Shown: positions 16,317-30,155, counted from the first letter of the stretch. The stretch is 64,000 nucleotides of DNA from JADGHX01 sp963837755 (GCA_963837755.1 CAWIOP010000001.1:1116001-1180000); one strand, 5' to 3'. Numbers and translations are program-made. The notes: a model not told the origin generated them from the letters alone.

Positions 16317-18633
16317 CTGCGCGCGTTGGCCGCGTGAGCAGCAACGCCAGCACGAAGTTAGTGACGACGCCGAGCGCTACCGTGAGCCCGATAGCCCGCA
16401 GCACCGGCATGCTCGAAAACGCGAGCAACACGAACACCATGAGCGTGGAGAGCGAGCACACGAGCACCGCGTGCAGCGTGCGACGCTGTTCCAGCGGGTC
16501 GTCTTCCACGCTCTCGAAGAACAGCGCGTAGTCGACGCCCAGGCCGGCGGCGAGCACGAGCGCGATGAGATGGAACAGGTTCAGCGAGATGCCCAGGCCC
16601 TGCAGCACGGCGAGGATCAGCAGCGTGGTCAAGGCCATGGGCGCGATGACGCGAAGCATGCGCCGCGGAGAGCGCAGCGCTGCGAAGACGGTGAGCGCCA
16701 GCAACACGGCGGCGATGGCGAGACTCCAGAGTATGTGCACGCGCTGGCGCGCGACGAGGTCTTCGGACGCCTGCTTGAGATCGAGCACCGTGATCGCGCC
16801 GCCGGAGTCGGCTGCGAGCTTCTCCAGCGCCGCCGGATTGCGAACGCCGCCCAGCGTAACGAGGCCCGACCACTGTTCGCCGTGATTCAAAAGCATGCCG
16901 TTCACACGTAACTCGAGCGGCGTGCCGGCGAGCGCGGCAGGCTTGAGAGGTGGCAGTGCGCGTGCCTTGCTCACGTCATCGAGAAAGGCGTTGAACAGCC
17001 CGGCTTTGAATGGCAGGCCCCTGAGCGCGTCGGAAAGCGAGCCCTGCAACACTGCACGGTCCGGCAACGCGGCCTGCCGCCGCATCTGAACCTGAACGCT
17101 GGGCAGATAGCGCGCGACATGATCGTAGTTCTCGATGTCGCCGTTCTTCACGAGCGTGTCGAGCTTCGTCCCCATCGACTCGACGCGCGCGAGCACTTCA
17201 TCCGCGGAGCCGCCATCCACCACCAGCAGCCGGCGGATGTCCGCCGCCCCCAGCTCCTGTCGCAGCTTTGCATCCTGTAGCAACAGGGGCCTGGGCACTG
17301 GCGTGAGCTGGCCGAGGTCGTTCTCCCACATCGGCGTCTTGCCGAACGCGAGAATGGCAATGCAGGCGGCAACGACGATCACGCCCAGCCACGCCGGCCG
17401 TGGCAACGCCGCGATGGATGACCACACACGGCCGAGCCATTGAATCTGCCCGTAGTCGCGCGGCCTCAGCGGCATCAACGGCGGCAGCAGATAACGCGTG
17501 GTCAGGCCCGCAACCGCGAGCCCGGCGATGGTGAAACAAGCGAGCTGTGCGAGCCCCGAAACTCCGGAATAAAGAAATGAGAGATACGCAATGCACGTGC
17601 TGACGACGCCTGTGGCAAGCGTGGGCCACACGCTGCGTGCGGTTTGCAGCGGTGTCTTGCCCGGATGCTGATGGCTGAAGAGGTGCATCGGGTAGTCCTG
17701 CGCCACGCCGATGAGCGTGAAGCCGAACGCGAGCGTGATGCCGTGAATGGTGCCGAACATCGCGCTCACTGCGGCAAGGCCCGCTACACCTGCGCTCGCG
17801 ATTGGCAGCGTGCCGAGAAAGACAACGAGCACACTGCGATACGCAATGAGCAGCAGAATGATCATGCCCACAGTGGCGATGGCGCCCAGCCACGTGGCCT
17901 CCGACTGCGTCTTGCCTTTCATGAGCACGGAGAACGCGCCCGGGCCACTCACCGTGAGGCGCACGGTGTGCTCGCCGAGCGTTTCCTCGAAGTGCTTCTG
18001 CAGTGCTGCTGAGGCTTTCTCCTGCCCGTCCGGATCGAACGCCGCCGCCTGGGTGGCGACGACGAGAATGGCGCTGTCGCCTTCGCTGTCGAACCACACG
18101 TCGTAGAGTTTCTGTGGCTGGCGCGCCGGCTGCCAGCTTTCCGCGAGCTTCAGCACTTCGAGCGTGGGGTCGCGAGGGATCAGCGGCTCGAGCACGCTGC
18201 CGGCGGGTGACGACAGGTCGTGCAGTCGCTCGGTGAGCTGGTCGCGCAGGAATGCGGTGTCCAGCTTTTCGGTATCGAGCGTCGACGAGAGCAGATAGCG
18301 ATAGGGAAGGAGGCTCTCCGGAATCGCATCGAGCGACGTGGCGCCATTGGAGACGAGGCCGAATCGCGTGTCTTCGCGCAGCGCCTCGGCCAGGGCCTGC
18401 GAGCTTTCCGCGAGCACTTCCGGCTCAGCGCCATCCAGCGCGAGAAGCAGCAGGCGCGAAGCAGGGCTCTCGCCGATTTCCTCCAGCAGCAGCCGTTCGG
18501 TGCGCGTCTGCGGCGAGGGCATGAAAAGCCGCAGATCGCCGCTGATGATGAGCCGGGCCTGCACGTACCAGCCGAGCAGGGCGATGACGCCCAGCCACGC
18601 GGCCAGCAACCCAGCGCGCGCGCGGCGAGTCAT
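16297..18633 (-). CDS. MMPL/RND-type exporter of the aryl polyene cluster
   Basis: A 778-residue membrane protein with the two-fold RND layout. Each half has an N-terminal membrane helix, a large periplasmic loop and a bundle of five more helices. The first half carries GVAQDYPMHLFSH and the second GLGVDYALFFESVEDD, the two copies of the MMPL GxxxDY proton-relay motif. Members in aryl polyene and xanthomonadin clusters are thought to move the pigment or its lipid conjugate towards the outer membrane. It lies between a LolA-like carrier gene (35-base gap) and the ApeP-like gene, matching that role. Confidence 0.85.
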   Translation of the reverse strand: MTRRARAGLLAAWLGVIALLGWYVQARLIISGDLRLFMPSPQTRTERLLLEEIGESPASRLLLLALDGAEPEVLAESSQALAEALREDTRFGLVSNGATSLDAIPESLLPYRYLLSSTLDTEKLDTAFLRDQLTERLHDLSSPAGSVLEPLIPRDPTLEVLKLAESWQPARQPQKLYDVWFDSEGDSAILVVATQAAAFDPDGQEKASAALQKHFEETLGEHTVRLTVSGPGAFSVLMKGKTQSEATWLGAIATVGMIILLLIAYRSVLVVFLGTLPIASAGVAGLAAVSAMFGTIHGITLAFGFTLIGVAQDYPMHLFSHQHPGKTPLQTARSVWPTLATGVVSTCIAYLSFLYSGVSGLAQLACFTIAGLAVAGLTTRYLLPPLMPLRPRDYGQIQWLGRVWSSIAALPRPAWLGVIVVAACIAILAFGKTPMWENDLGQLTPVPRPLLLQDAKLRQELGAADIRRLLVVDGGSADEVLARVESMGTKLDTLVKNGDIENYDHVARYLPSVQVQMRRQAALPDRAVLQGSLSDALRGLPFKAGLFNAFLDDVSKARALPPLKPAALAGTPLELRVNGMLLNHGEQWSGLVTLGGVRNPAALEKLAADSGGAITVLDLKQASEDLVARQRVHILWSLAIAAVLLALTVFAALRSPRRMLRVIAPMALTTLLILAVLQGLGISLNLFHLIALVLAAGLGVDYALFFESVEDDPLEQRRTLHAVLVCSLSTLMVFVLLAFSSMPVLRAIGLTVALGVVTNFVLALLLTRPTRAGAHARA

Positions 18634-18668
18634 GGGTGCACGACTCCATGCACGGTGCCGTCGCGCAT

Positions 18669-19310
18669 TCAGGGCTTCGAGCTACAGAAGGTGCGCAGCC
18701 AGTCGCGCGCCAGCGGCTCAGGCAGCGTGGTTGCGGCCGCGGCGCCGACGAGCATGACGCTCGCCTCGTTGTCCGGCTGGGTGACGACGATGCAGCGAGG
18801 CTCGCGCTGCGCGCCCTGGATCACGATGTCGTGCACGTACTTGCCCATCTGGGTGGATTTCGGTGTGAGCGCCAGCCTCCACTGATCGGTTTCGCCGGAG
18901 ACATCCAGATTGAAGTCTTTGTCGAGCGCGCTGCGCCCGCCGCCCAGCACGGCTGCAAACCCGCCGAGCATGCTGCGCAACTCTGGCGCGCGTTTGAGCG
19001 AGAAGCGGCGCGGGTTTTTCCCTTCGCGCTGCACGTTCACCGTCTCCCCCTGAATCTCAGTGCGCTCGCGAAAGGGCGCGCTCACCGCACGCACGAGCGT
19101 GCCGTCTTCGTGATACTCGAGCTGGCCCTTCACCACGATGGGCTGGTCCAGCAGCTTCGAATAGCGCACTTCCACGAACGGCGTCGTGGCCGGCGCCGGG
19201 TGCGCCAGGGCCTTCAGCAGCGTGTCCACATCAAGAGCGGCGAAGCAGATCGCTGGAGCCAGCGTCAGTACTGCGATCAGCATTTGACGCAGGGGCAGAC
19301 ACAACGGCAT
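18669..19310 (-). CDS. LolA-like outer-membrane lipid carrier protein
   Basis: About 213 residues with a cleavable signal peptide (LRQMLIAVLTLAPAICFA) and a mature part with the LolA/LolB half-barrel pattern. FVEVRYSKLLDQPIVVKGQL is the first strand pair and RFSLKRAPELRSML follows. The start near 19310 overlaps the upstream acyltransferase gene by about 80 bases; a shorter start at 19283 is possible. LolA-like proteins in aryl polyene loci probably chaperone the pigment-lipid through the periplasm, working with the MMPL exporter encoded just after it. Confidence 0.75.
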   Translation of the reverse strand: MPLCLPLRQMLIAVLTLAPAICFAALDVDTLLKALAHPAPATTPFVEVRYSKLLDQPIVVKGQLEYHEDGTLVRAVSAPFRERTEIQGETVNVQREGKNPRRFSLKRAPELRSMLGGFAAVLGGGRSALDKDFNLDVSGETDQWRLALTPKSTQMGKYVHDIVIQGAQREPRCIVVTQPDNEASVMLVGAAAATTLPEPLARDWLRTFCSSKP

Positions 19311-20259
19311 GCGCCGTGGCGCGCGCATCGACCCGCGCAATGGACGCAGTCGCGGGGTCCGGCACGTTGTTCCAGAAGTCATAGAAGTTGAACCAGTTGT
19401 AAGGCGCCAGGCGCGCATAGTGTGCCAGCCGGTCGGCATAACGCTGAAGAATCTCGGCGAGGCCTTCCGCGCGGCGATTGCGATCGATGGTGAGACTTTC
19501 CGCGAACCAGTCGAAGTGCAGGTCGTAGCGATTGCCGCCGCGATACAGCCCGAAAGCCAGCAGCACCGGCGTTTTCACCGCGGCCGCGAGCAGCCACGGC
19601 GACAGCGGAAACGGCGCGGGGTGGCCGAGGAAGCTCGCAAGCTGAGTTGCGTTGTTCGGCTGCCCGCGATCTGCCAGCAGCGCGACGATGGCGTTCTTGT
19701 CCAGTGCCTGCTTGATGGCAATGGCCGCGGCCGGCCCCGCCTCGCGCGCGTTGATGATGCTCGCCGCCAGCGCCGGGTTCAGCGCATTGAGAAACCGCGA
19801 CAGCTTCTGGCTGTGCTCCACGTCGAGCACGATGCGCACCGACACTTCCGGCCGCTCCAGGCTCAACACGCGAAGCGCGTCGAAGCTGCCGAGGTGCGAG
19901 CCGATGAGCAGCACGCCCTTGCCGCCCTCGAGCGCACGATCGAGGTCCCGCAAGCCGCAGGTGCGAATGTCGAACCGTTTGAAGCGCTCGCTGAACAGGT
20001 ACAGCCGGTCGAGAATCGTGCACGAGAAACAGTGAATGTGGCGAAACACGGCCCACCCCGAGACCGGCCGCCCAAGCACTCGTTCCAGATACAGCCGTGA
20101 AGAGCGCCTCTCCGGGCCGCGCCTCAGGAAGAAGTACAGAGCGGTTGGCCATATGAGCAGCCGCGCCACGCTGCGCCCGCAGCGCGTAGCGATTCCCACC
20201 ATGATGCGCATCGTGAGCGGGTTGCCGATCTCCTCGCGCTGTTTCCACGCGGTGCTCAC
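19231..20259 (-). CDS. LpxL-like acyltransferase (second)
   Basis: A 342-residue lauroyl/myristoyl acyltransferase-type protein. It shows the GSHLGSFDALR catalytic segment (HX4D), the LADRGQP motif, and ends near YNWFNFYDFWNN, closely matching the tail of the protein encoded at 2255. The start is a GTG that overlaps the stop of the ApeI-like dehydratase gene. Having two members fits a pathway in which both an ordinary fatty acid and the aryl polyene are esterified to a lipid core. That split of roles is inference. Confidence 0.83.
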   Translation of the reverse strand: MSTAWKQREEIGNPLTMRIMVGIATRCGRSVARLLIWPTALYFFLRRGPERRSSRLYLERVLGRPVSGWAVFRHIHCFSCTILDRLYLFSERFKRFDIRTCGLRDLDRALEGGKGVLLIGSHLGSFDALRVLSLERPEVSVRIVLDVEHSQKLSRFLNALNPALAASIINAREAGPAAAIAIKQALDKNAIVALLADRGQPNNATQLASFLGHPAPFPLSPWLLAAAVKTPVLLAFGLYRGGNRYDLHFDWFAESLTIDRNRRAEGLAEILQRYADRLAHYARLAPYNWFNFYDFWNNVPDPATASIARVDARATAHAVVSAPASNADRSTDAGSSDLLRRS

Positions 20260-20570
20260 GTTGGCGCAACTTGCGCGAGCGCAAAGATGCCCTGCGCCAC
20301 AATCTGCTCGCCACGCGCAACGCGAAAGCCGAGCGTCTCACCGCCGAGCTCCAGCGAAACTTCCGCGCTCACATCCGGCAACAGCGGCGAATGAAACTTC
20401 ACCTGCTTCAGCCCGCGCACGCGCAGCGCCTGCCCACGCCAGCTCTCGCCGGCCTTCAACACGTGATCGAGCACCACCACACCCGGCACCACCGGCGTGC
20501 CGGGAAAATGCCCCGGCAGCGACGGATGATCCGCCGGCACGATGAAGGTGGAGCGATGTCGTTCAACCAT
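20256..20570 (-). CDS. 3-hydroxyacyl-ACP dehydratase, hotdog fold (ApeI-like)
   Basis: A protein of about 104 residues whose core HPSLPGHFPGTPVVPGVVVL is the FabA/FabZ-like dehydratase motif, with the catalytic histidine in GHFPG. The frame stays open far upstream, but the family starts at the ATG at 20570 (MVERHRSTFIVP). It pairs with the ApeP-like protein at 15882. The upstream COG4648 gene ends five bases before this start, and the downstream acyltransferase start overlaps its stop, so the genes are co-translated. Confidence 0.8.
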   Translation of the reverse strand: MVERHRSTFIVPADHPSLPGHFPGTPVVPGVVVLDHVLKAGESWRGQALRVRGLKQVKFHSPLLPDVSAEVSLELGGETLGFRVARGEQIVAQGIFALAQVAPT

Positions 20571-20575
20571 GAACG

Positions 20576-21256
20576 TCAGGGCCGCGGCTCTTCGATCACA
20601 CGCTGCCCCAGCACGCGCGGCCCGACGCTTCTGGCGCGCTTCAGGAAATCGAACAGGTTTCGATACGGCTGCTGCGGAAACTTGTGCTGCCGATAGGCGT
20701 ATTCCGCCAGGAAGAACGCTCCGGCGATGAGGTAGTTCAGGAAGTTCGCAAACAGCGACCACACCTCAACGGGCACCGTCACGAACGGTTGCACGCCCAT
20801 CATCAGCAGCACGCCATTGGGCGTAGCAAGCAGCGCGAGCGTGAGGTTGAGCAGAGCGAGGCAGATGAGAAACGCCGCCCAGGCCACCGTGACCCTGCGC
20901 GCATAACGCGCAATCTCATCGCTGATGCCATCCGGCTCATGCAAGAGACGCACGAGCCGCTCGATGAGCGGCACCTGCCCCGCCGCCAGCGTGTGCCCGA
21001 ATATCCAGGCGACAAACAGATTGATGAACACCGGCGTCGCATACAACGGCAGCCAGGCCACATTCGCCCGCGCCAGCAGCCAAAGCCCCACGGCAACAAC
21101 CGGCAACAGACACCAGGCCACCACACTCCGCGCCACCAATCGCGGCAGCAACGTCAGCGCGGCGAGCACAGACAGACTCGCAACGGTAACCGCAACACTG
21201 CGACTCACCACCGCCCAGTGCGCCATCACCGGATACGCAATCGCGAGCCCGACCAT
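20576..21256 (-). CDS. COG4648-family integral membrane protein
   Basis: About 226 residues with six or so hydrophobic segments and a soluble C-terminus (AEYAYRQHKFPQQPYRNLF). Proteins of this COG4648 type are regular members of aryl polyene clusters, but their activity is not known to me. The ATG at 21256 lies inside the first membrane helix; GTG codons at 21268 and 21274 are equally good starts. It is the first gene of the minus-strand operon and is divergent from the MFS gene at 21520. Confidence 0.7.
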   Translation of the reverse strand: MVGLAIAYPVMAHWAVVSRSVAVTVASLSVLAALTLLPRLVARSVVAWCLLPVVAVGLWLLARANVAWLPLYATPVFINLFVAWIFGHTLAAGQVPLIERLVRLLHEPDGISDEIARYARRVTVAWAAFLICLALLNLTLALLATPNGVLLMMGVQPFVTVPVEVWSLFANFLNYLIAGAFFLAEYAYRQHKFPQQPYRNLFDFLKRARSVGPRVLGQRVIEEPRP

Positions 21257-21519
21257 CAAACCCTTCACCGCCACCCCATCGCCCAACCGCCCGTGCGCGG
21301 CGGCGAAGTATGGCCCTTCACTCACCCAAATTTCACCGGCGCGCGGACAACCCTGCGGAGCCCATCGCAGTTCGCTGGCGTTCCCTGCCTTGGGCGGCCA
21401 CGATACCTTCGAGCAGCCTGCGTTTCGGAAGCGGCCAGGTAGAGCCGCCCGACGCGGGCCAGCGCTTGCGACGCGCCTCCGGAGTCTTGGTCTCCGGAAC
21501 GACGAACGAGGGGGCAAAG

Positions 21520-22926
21520 ATGGCAGAAGCAACTTCGATGGCCGCGTCCGCAACGGCAGGCAATGGACTGGCGGGCCCAACCAGCACCCGCCGAGGCGCC
21601 ACCCCGCTCGCCCAATTCGCCTGGGCCCTCTGCGACGGCGCCCGCAGCCCCTACAACGTGCTGGTGAACATCTTCGTCTTCTCCGCGTACTTCAGCACCG
21701 TAGTCATCCCCAACGGCGTCGAAGGCCAGACCCGCTGGAGCTTCGTCACCTCCATGGCGGCACTGATTGTGGCGCTCACCGCCCCCCTGCTGGGCGCCAT
21801 CGCAGACGCCGGCGGCCGCCGCAAACCCTGGCTCGCCGTCACGTTCCTGCTCGGTGCCCCGAGCATGGCCCTGCTCTGGTACGCCACCCCCGGCATGACC
21901 CAGGGCCTCGGCTTCATCACCCTGGCCCTCATTGGCGGCTACCTGTTCTACGAGTACTCCGCGATCTTCCTCAACGCCATGCTGCCGAACGTCGCCTCCC
22001 CCGGCCGCATCGGCTTCCTCAGCGGCGCGGGCCTCGCGCTTGGCAACCTCTCGGGAATCATCCTGTTCTGCTTCTTCCTGTTCGCGTGGAGCTGGAACCC
22101 CGAGCCCCTGTTCGGCCTCGACGCCGCCGAGCACGAGCCCGAGCGCGCCGTCGGCATCCTCGCGGCCATCTGGGCCATCGTGTTCGGCCTGCCCCTGTTA
22201 TTCATCACGCCGGACTCGCCGGGCACCTCGCGCACCATCCCGCAGGCCGTTTCGCATGGGGTGCGCAGCCTCATCGCCACGCTCACGAAGGTGCGCAGCT
22301 ACAAGAACGTCGCCACGTTCCTGCTCGCGCGCGTGCTGTTCTATGAAGGCTTCATCGTGCTCATGTTGTTCACAGGCGTGTTCGCCGCCGGCATCCTCAA
22401 GTGGACGGCGACCATGCTCATCGTGGAAGGGCTCATCAACAGCGTGGTCGCCGCCATCGCCGGCCTCTTTGCGGGCTGGCTCGACACGCGCATCGGTTCG
22501 AAGCGCAGCACGATCTTCTTCGTGGCCGGCTGCCTCATCGCCAATCTGATTCTGTGCTCAGTGACGACGCAGATGGTGTTCTTCATCCCCATCGACGCCG
22601 CCGCGAGCGCCACCGGCGGGCTCTTCCCCACGCTGCCGGACAAGGTCTTCCTGGTCACACAGTGCTCCATCGCCTTCTTCGTGACCGGGGGCATGGTCAC
22701 GGGCCGCGCGCTCATGGCCAAGATTGCTCCGCCTGCCATGCTCAACGAGTTCTTCGGCCTGTTCGCCATGTCGGGCACGGCCACCTCGTTCGTGGGGCCG
22801 ACGGCCATCGGCATCCTCACCACCCTGTTCCACAACCAGCGCGCCGGCGTGGCCGTGGGCCTGTTTTTCCTGGCCGCGGGCCTCCTGATCATGCTCAAGG
22901 TGCGCGAGGAACCCACCCCCGGTTGA
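21520..22926 (+). CDS. MFS transporter, Atg22/UMF1-like
   Basis: A 468-residue transporter with about 12 membrane segments. GAIADAGGRRKPWL is the MFS signature loop 2-3, and the layout FAWALCDGARSPYNVLVN at the N-terminus is characteristic of the Atg22-like (UMF1) branch. The ATG at 21520 is chosen because the frame opens earlier (21310) but only this start gives a short cytoplasmic tail. Substrate unknown; bacterial relatives are often annotated as amino-acid or sugar effluxers. It is divergent from the pigment operon, so it may not belong to it. Confidence 0.8.
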   Translation: MAEATSMAASATAGNGLAGPTSTRRGATPLAQFAWALCDGARSPYNVLVNIFVFSAYFSTVVIPNGVEGQTRWSFVTSMAALIVALTAPLLGAIADAGGRRKPWLAVTFLLGAPSMALLWYATPGMTQGLGFITLALIGGYLFYEYSAIFLNAMLPNVASPGRIGFLSGAGLALGNLSGIILFCFFLFAWSWNPEPLFGLDAAEHEPERAVGILAAIWAIVFGLPLLFITPDSPGTSRTIPQAVSHGVRSLIATLTKVRSYKNVATFLLARVLFYEGFIVLMLFTGVFAAGILKWTATMLIVEGLINSVVAAIAGLFAGWLDTRIGSKRSTIFFVAGCLIANLILCSVTTQMVFFIPIDAAASATGGLFPTLPDKVFLVTQCSIAFFVTGGMVTGRALMAKIAPPAMLNEFFGLFAMSGTATSFVGPTAIGILTTLFHNQRAGVAVGLFFLAAGLLIMLKVREEPTPG

Positions 22927-23043
22927 CGCAGGCGCAGCCCTGGGCCGCTCCCGGCCAGATCGGTAGCGTTTGACCTTTCCTCAGCCATCGACCGCAGAGC
23001 GCCCCGCCATGGCGCAAGCGGCCAAAACGACCCCACGGGCGGA

Positions 23044-23071
23044 TTGACCGCTCGCCCCGCCCCGGTATGAT
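23044..23071 (+). promoter_or_regulatory. Predicted sigma70 promoter of gltB
   Basis: TTGACC at 23044-23049 and TATGAT at 23066-23071 are separated by 16 bases and are close to the sigma70 consensus. The predicted transcript would have a leader of about 265 bases containing the 23243-23301 palindrome. Confidence 0.55.
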
Positions 23072-23242
23072 CAGGCGCATACAAGTGGTGTAGACCGGCG
23101 CATAACGCCCCCGGCTCGGCCTCGTGCCTCGAGCGTGTGTTAGCAGCGCCCTCCCTGGCGGCCGAACGGCGCGGGGTCTCCCCCTGAAGATTCTTTCCGA
23201 CTTTGACCAAGCAGGCTGCCGGCAGAACCGGCGGCGCGGGAC

Positions 23243-23301
23243 CCTGTCCGGGTCATTTGCGTCTATTGCGCCCTCGCTACGACGCAAATAACCCGGACAG
23301 G
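23243..23301 (+). repeat. Inverted repeat in the gltB leader
   Basis: Two 21-base arms (23243-23263 and 23281-23301) are inverted copies with one mismatch around a 17-base loop. The arm begins CCTGTCCGGGT. It looks like a REP/MITE-type palindrome; it could fold in the gltB leader RNA. There is no T-run after it. Confidence 0.75.
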
Positions 23302-23342
23302 ACCCAGCGGAGTACGCCCTCCGCTTTTTCAGACGGGGCACG

Positions 23343-27815
<4,473 letters not shown>

Positions 27816-27934
27816 TGTCCGCGCAGAGCCCGGTTGCGCTCTCGTTCGGCGCGTCTCGCGCCGTTATCTGTACGGCGTCGCCCCTTGGGCGATCCCCGTT
27901 GAACCCTGCCCGCAGGGCATGAGTAGTACTTTCC

Positions 27935-29347
27935 ATGGCTGACAAGAACCTGCAATTCCTGGAAATCCCACGCACCGACCCGGCGAAGGTGCCGGTGGAA
28001 CAGCGCGTCACGGAGTTCAAAGAGATCTACGCGCAGTTCAACGCGGAGGGCGCCAGCCAGCAGGCGGGGCGTTGCCTCGCGTGCGGCAACCCGTTCTGTG
28101 AGTGGAAATGCCCGGTTCACAACTACATCCCGAACTGGCTGAAGCTGATTCAGGAAGGCAACCTGTTCGAAGCGGCGGAGCTGTCTCACAAGACGAATTC
28201 GCTGCCAGAGATGTGCGGGCGCATCTGCCCGCAGGACCGACTCTGCGAAGGCGCGTGCACTCTGAACGACGGCCTGGGCGCGGTCACCATCGGCTCCATC
28301 GAAAAATACATTACGGACGAAGCCTTCAGGCAAGGCTGGACGCCCGACATGTCGAACGTGAAGGCCACCGGCAAGCGTGTGGCCATCATCGGCGCGGGCC
28401 CCGCGGGCCTCGGCTGCGCGGACATCCTCACGCGCAACGGCGTGAAGCCCATTGTGTTCGACCGTTACGAGCGCATAGGCGGGTTGCTCACGTTCGGCAT
28501 TCCGCCGTTCAAGCTCGAGAAGGAAGTGGTCGAGAAGCGGCGCGAAGTGATGGAAGGCATGGGCGTGGAGTTCCGCCTGGGCGTGGAGGTGGGCAAGGAC
28601 ATCTCCGTGGACCGGCTGCTCTCGGAGTACGACGCCGTGTTCATGGGCATGGGCACCTACCGCTATGTGAAGGGCGGTTTTCCGGGTGAAGACCTGCCGG
28701 GCGTATACGAAGCGCTGCCTTACCTCATCGCCAACATCAATCATGAGCTCGGGCTGCCGGGCAGCGCGGAGCAGTTCGTCAACCTGAAGGGCAAGCGCGT
28801 GGTGGTTCTGGGCGGTGGCGACACCGGCATGGACTGCAATCGCACGGCCATCCGCCAGGGCGCGGAGTCTGTGACGTGCACCTATCGCCGCGACGAGCAG
28901 AACATGCCGGGCTCGCGTCGCGACTACAAGAACAGCAAGGAAGAGGGCGTCGAGTTCATCTTCAACGCGCAGCCTGTCGAGCTCATCGGCACCGAGGCTG
29001 TGGAAGGCGTGAAGATCGTGCAGACGCGCCTCGGCAAGCCGGATGCGCGCGGCCGCCGCGTTCCCGAATCGATTCCGGACTCGGAGCAGGTCATTCCGGC
29101 GGACGCCGTGATCATTGCGTTCGGGTTCCTGCCGAGCCCGCCGCAGTGGTTCGACCAGCACCAGGTGCGCGTGCACCCGAACGGGCGCGTGCGCGTTTCC
29201 GCCTCGCAGGACACGCCGTTCCAGACGACCAACCCGAAGATCTTCGCGGGCGGCGACATGGTGCGCGGGTCAGACCTCGTGGTCACCGCAGTGTTCGAAG
29301 GCCGCGAAGCCGCCAGGGGCATCCTGAAATATCTCGACGTCGCCTGA
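27935..29347 (+). CDS. gltD: Glutamate synthase (NADPH) small subunit
   Basis: A 470-residue FAD/iron-sulfur protein. The N-terminal cysteine-rich segments CLACGNPFCEWKCPVHN and CGRICPQDRLCEGAC bind two 4Fe-4S clusters. GAGPAGLGCAD binds FAD, and GGGDTGMDC belongs to the NADPH-binding domain. It passes electrons from NADPH to GltB. It ends 20 bases before the stop of the convergent NYN gene. Confidence 0.96.
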   Translation: MADKNLQFLEIPRTDPAKVPVEQRVTEFKEIYAQFNAEGASQQAGRCLACGNPFCEWKCPVHNYIPNWLKLIQEGNLFEAAELSHKTNSLPEMCGRICPQDRLCEGACTLNDGLGAVTIGSIEKYITDEAFRQGWTPDMSNVKATGKRVAIIGAGPAGLGCADILTRNGVKPIVFDRYERIGGLLTFGIPPFKLEKEVVEKRREVMEGMGVEFRLGVEVGKDISVDRLLSEYDAVFMGMGTYRYVKGGFPGEDLPGVYEALPYLIANINHELGLPGSAEQFVNLKGKRVVVLGGGDTGMDCNRTAIRQGAESVTCTYRRDEQNMPGSRRDYKNSKEEGVEFIFNAQPVELIGTEAVEGVKIVQTRLGKPDARGRRVPESIPDSEQVIPADAVIIAFGFLPSPPQWFDQHQVRVHPNGRVRVSASQDTPFQTTNPKIFAGGDMVRGSDLVVTAVFEGREAARGILKYLDVA

Positions 29348-29366
29348 CGTCGAGGGCGCGCGGCAG

Positions 29367-30023
29367 TTATGCCGCGTGCACCTCGGACTTGCGTTTCACC
29401 GGCGCTCGTTGTGCCACGACTTCCAGCAGCAGATCTGCGTGCTCGAGCATTTCCGCTCTTACGGTGTGGCCCAGAGTGACAAGGTAAAGCTGTGCTCCCT
29501 CGCGTCGTGCAAACTTCATCGCCGGCACGAAGTCGCTGTCTCCCGCCACCAGTACGATGATGCCCGCGTGTCCTTTCATGGTCAGTGCGGCAATATCCAG
29601 GCCGATGCGCATGTCGACGCCCTTCTGTTGAATGTTGGCTTCGAGGTCGGCAGCGGCGAGCGTAACGGTTGGTTCGCGCTCGGGGAGCCGTCCTCGCCGG
29701 ACTCTCCATCCTCGAAACACGAGTTCTCCGCGCCGCACTGATACATGCGGAAGCGTGCAGAGCTTGCTGAACAGCGCTCTGTTGGTTTGAGCCAGGGAAG
29801 TCGCGCCGAAATCGACGCGCCCGCCTTTCAACGGCCGCTTCGCGCTGCTTTCGAGCGGGGGTGCGTCGTACCAGTAGATCCGGTGCAGCACCATGCCTTC
29901 GAGCGCGGCATGCGCCTTGAGTCGATCGATAAAGACGGTGACTTGCGCCAGAGTCATTGGCTCCGCATGCGAGCCGAGCTTGCGCTTGATGAAGCCGCCG
30001 TCAATAAGCACGGCGTATTTCAT
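29367..30023 (-). CDS. NYN domain-containing protein (LabA/PIN-like)
   Basis: A 218-residue protein of the NYN (PIN-like) nuclease superfamily. It has the first acidic strand VLIDGGF, the conserved Asp of GLDIAAL, and the GDSDF motif in VLVAGDSDFVPAM. These aspartates bind a metal in RNA-cleaving relatives; actual nuclease activity is inferred. The ATG at 30023 (MKYAVLIDGG) is preferred to the frame opening at 30062. It has its own predicted promoter at 30156-30184 and is convergent with gltD. Confidence 0.85.
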   Translation of the reverse strand: MKYAVLIDGGFIKRKLGSHAEPMTLAQVTVFIDRLKAHAALEGMVLHRIYWYDAPPLESSAKRPLKGGRVDFGATSLAQTNRALFSKLCTLPHVSVRRGELVFRGWRVRRGRLPEREPTVTLAAADLEANIQQKGVDMRIGLDIAALTMKGHAGIIVLVAGDSDFVPAMKFARREGAQLYLVTLGHTVRAEMLEHADLLLEVVAQRAPVKRKSEVHAA

Positions 30024-30155
30024 GACTCGAAGTCGCCGGTCCGAAGGCAGGGGCGAACCCACTTACATTGGTCCTGCGGACCGGCTTGCTTATTCGAGGT
30101 GTCCCGCCCCACGGGCTTCCCGTGTAGCGCGGCTATTGAAGAGACTACGGAGCGC

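Larger units (their letters stand above)
22927..23342 (+). other. Intergenic region upstream of gltB
   Basis: About 416 bases without a convincing gene. It holds a sigma70-like promoter (23044-23071) and a near-perfect inverted repeat (23243-23301) inside the likely leader of gltB. Several short GC-rich inverted repeats also occur, such as CTGCCGGCAG near 23216. Confidence 0.7.
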
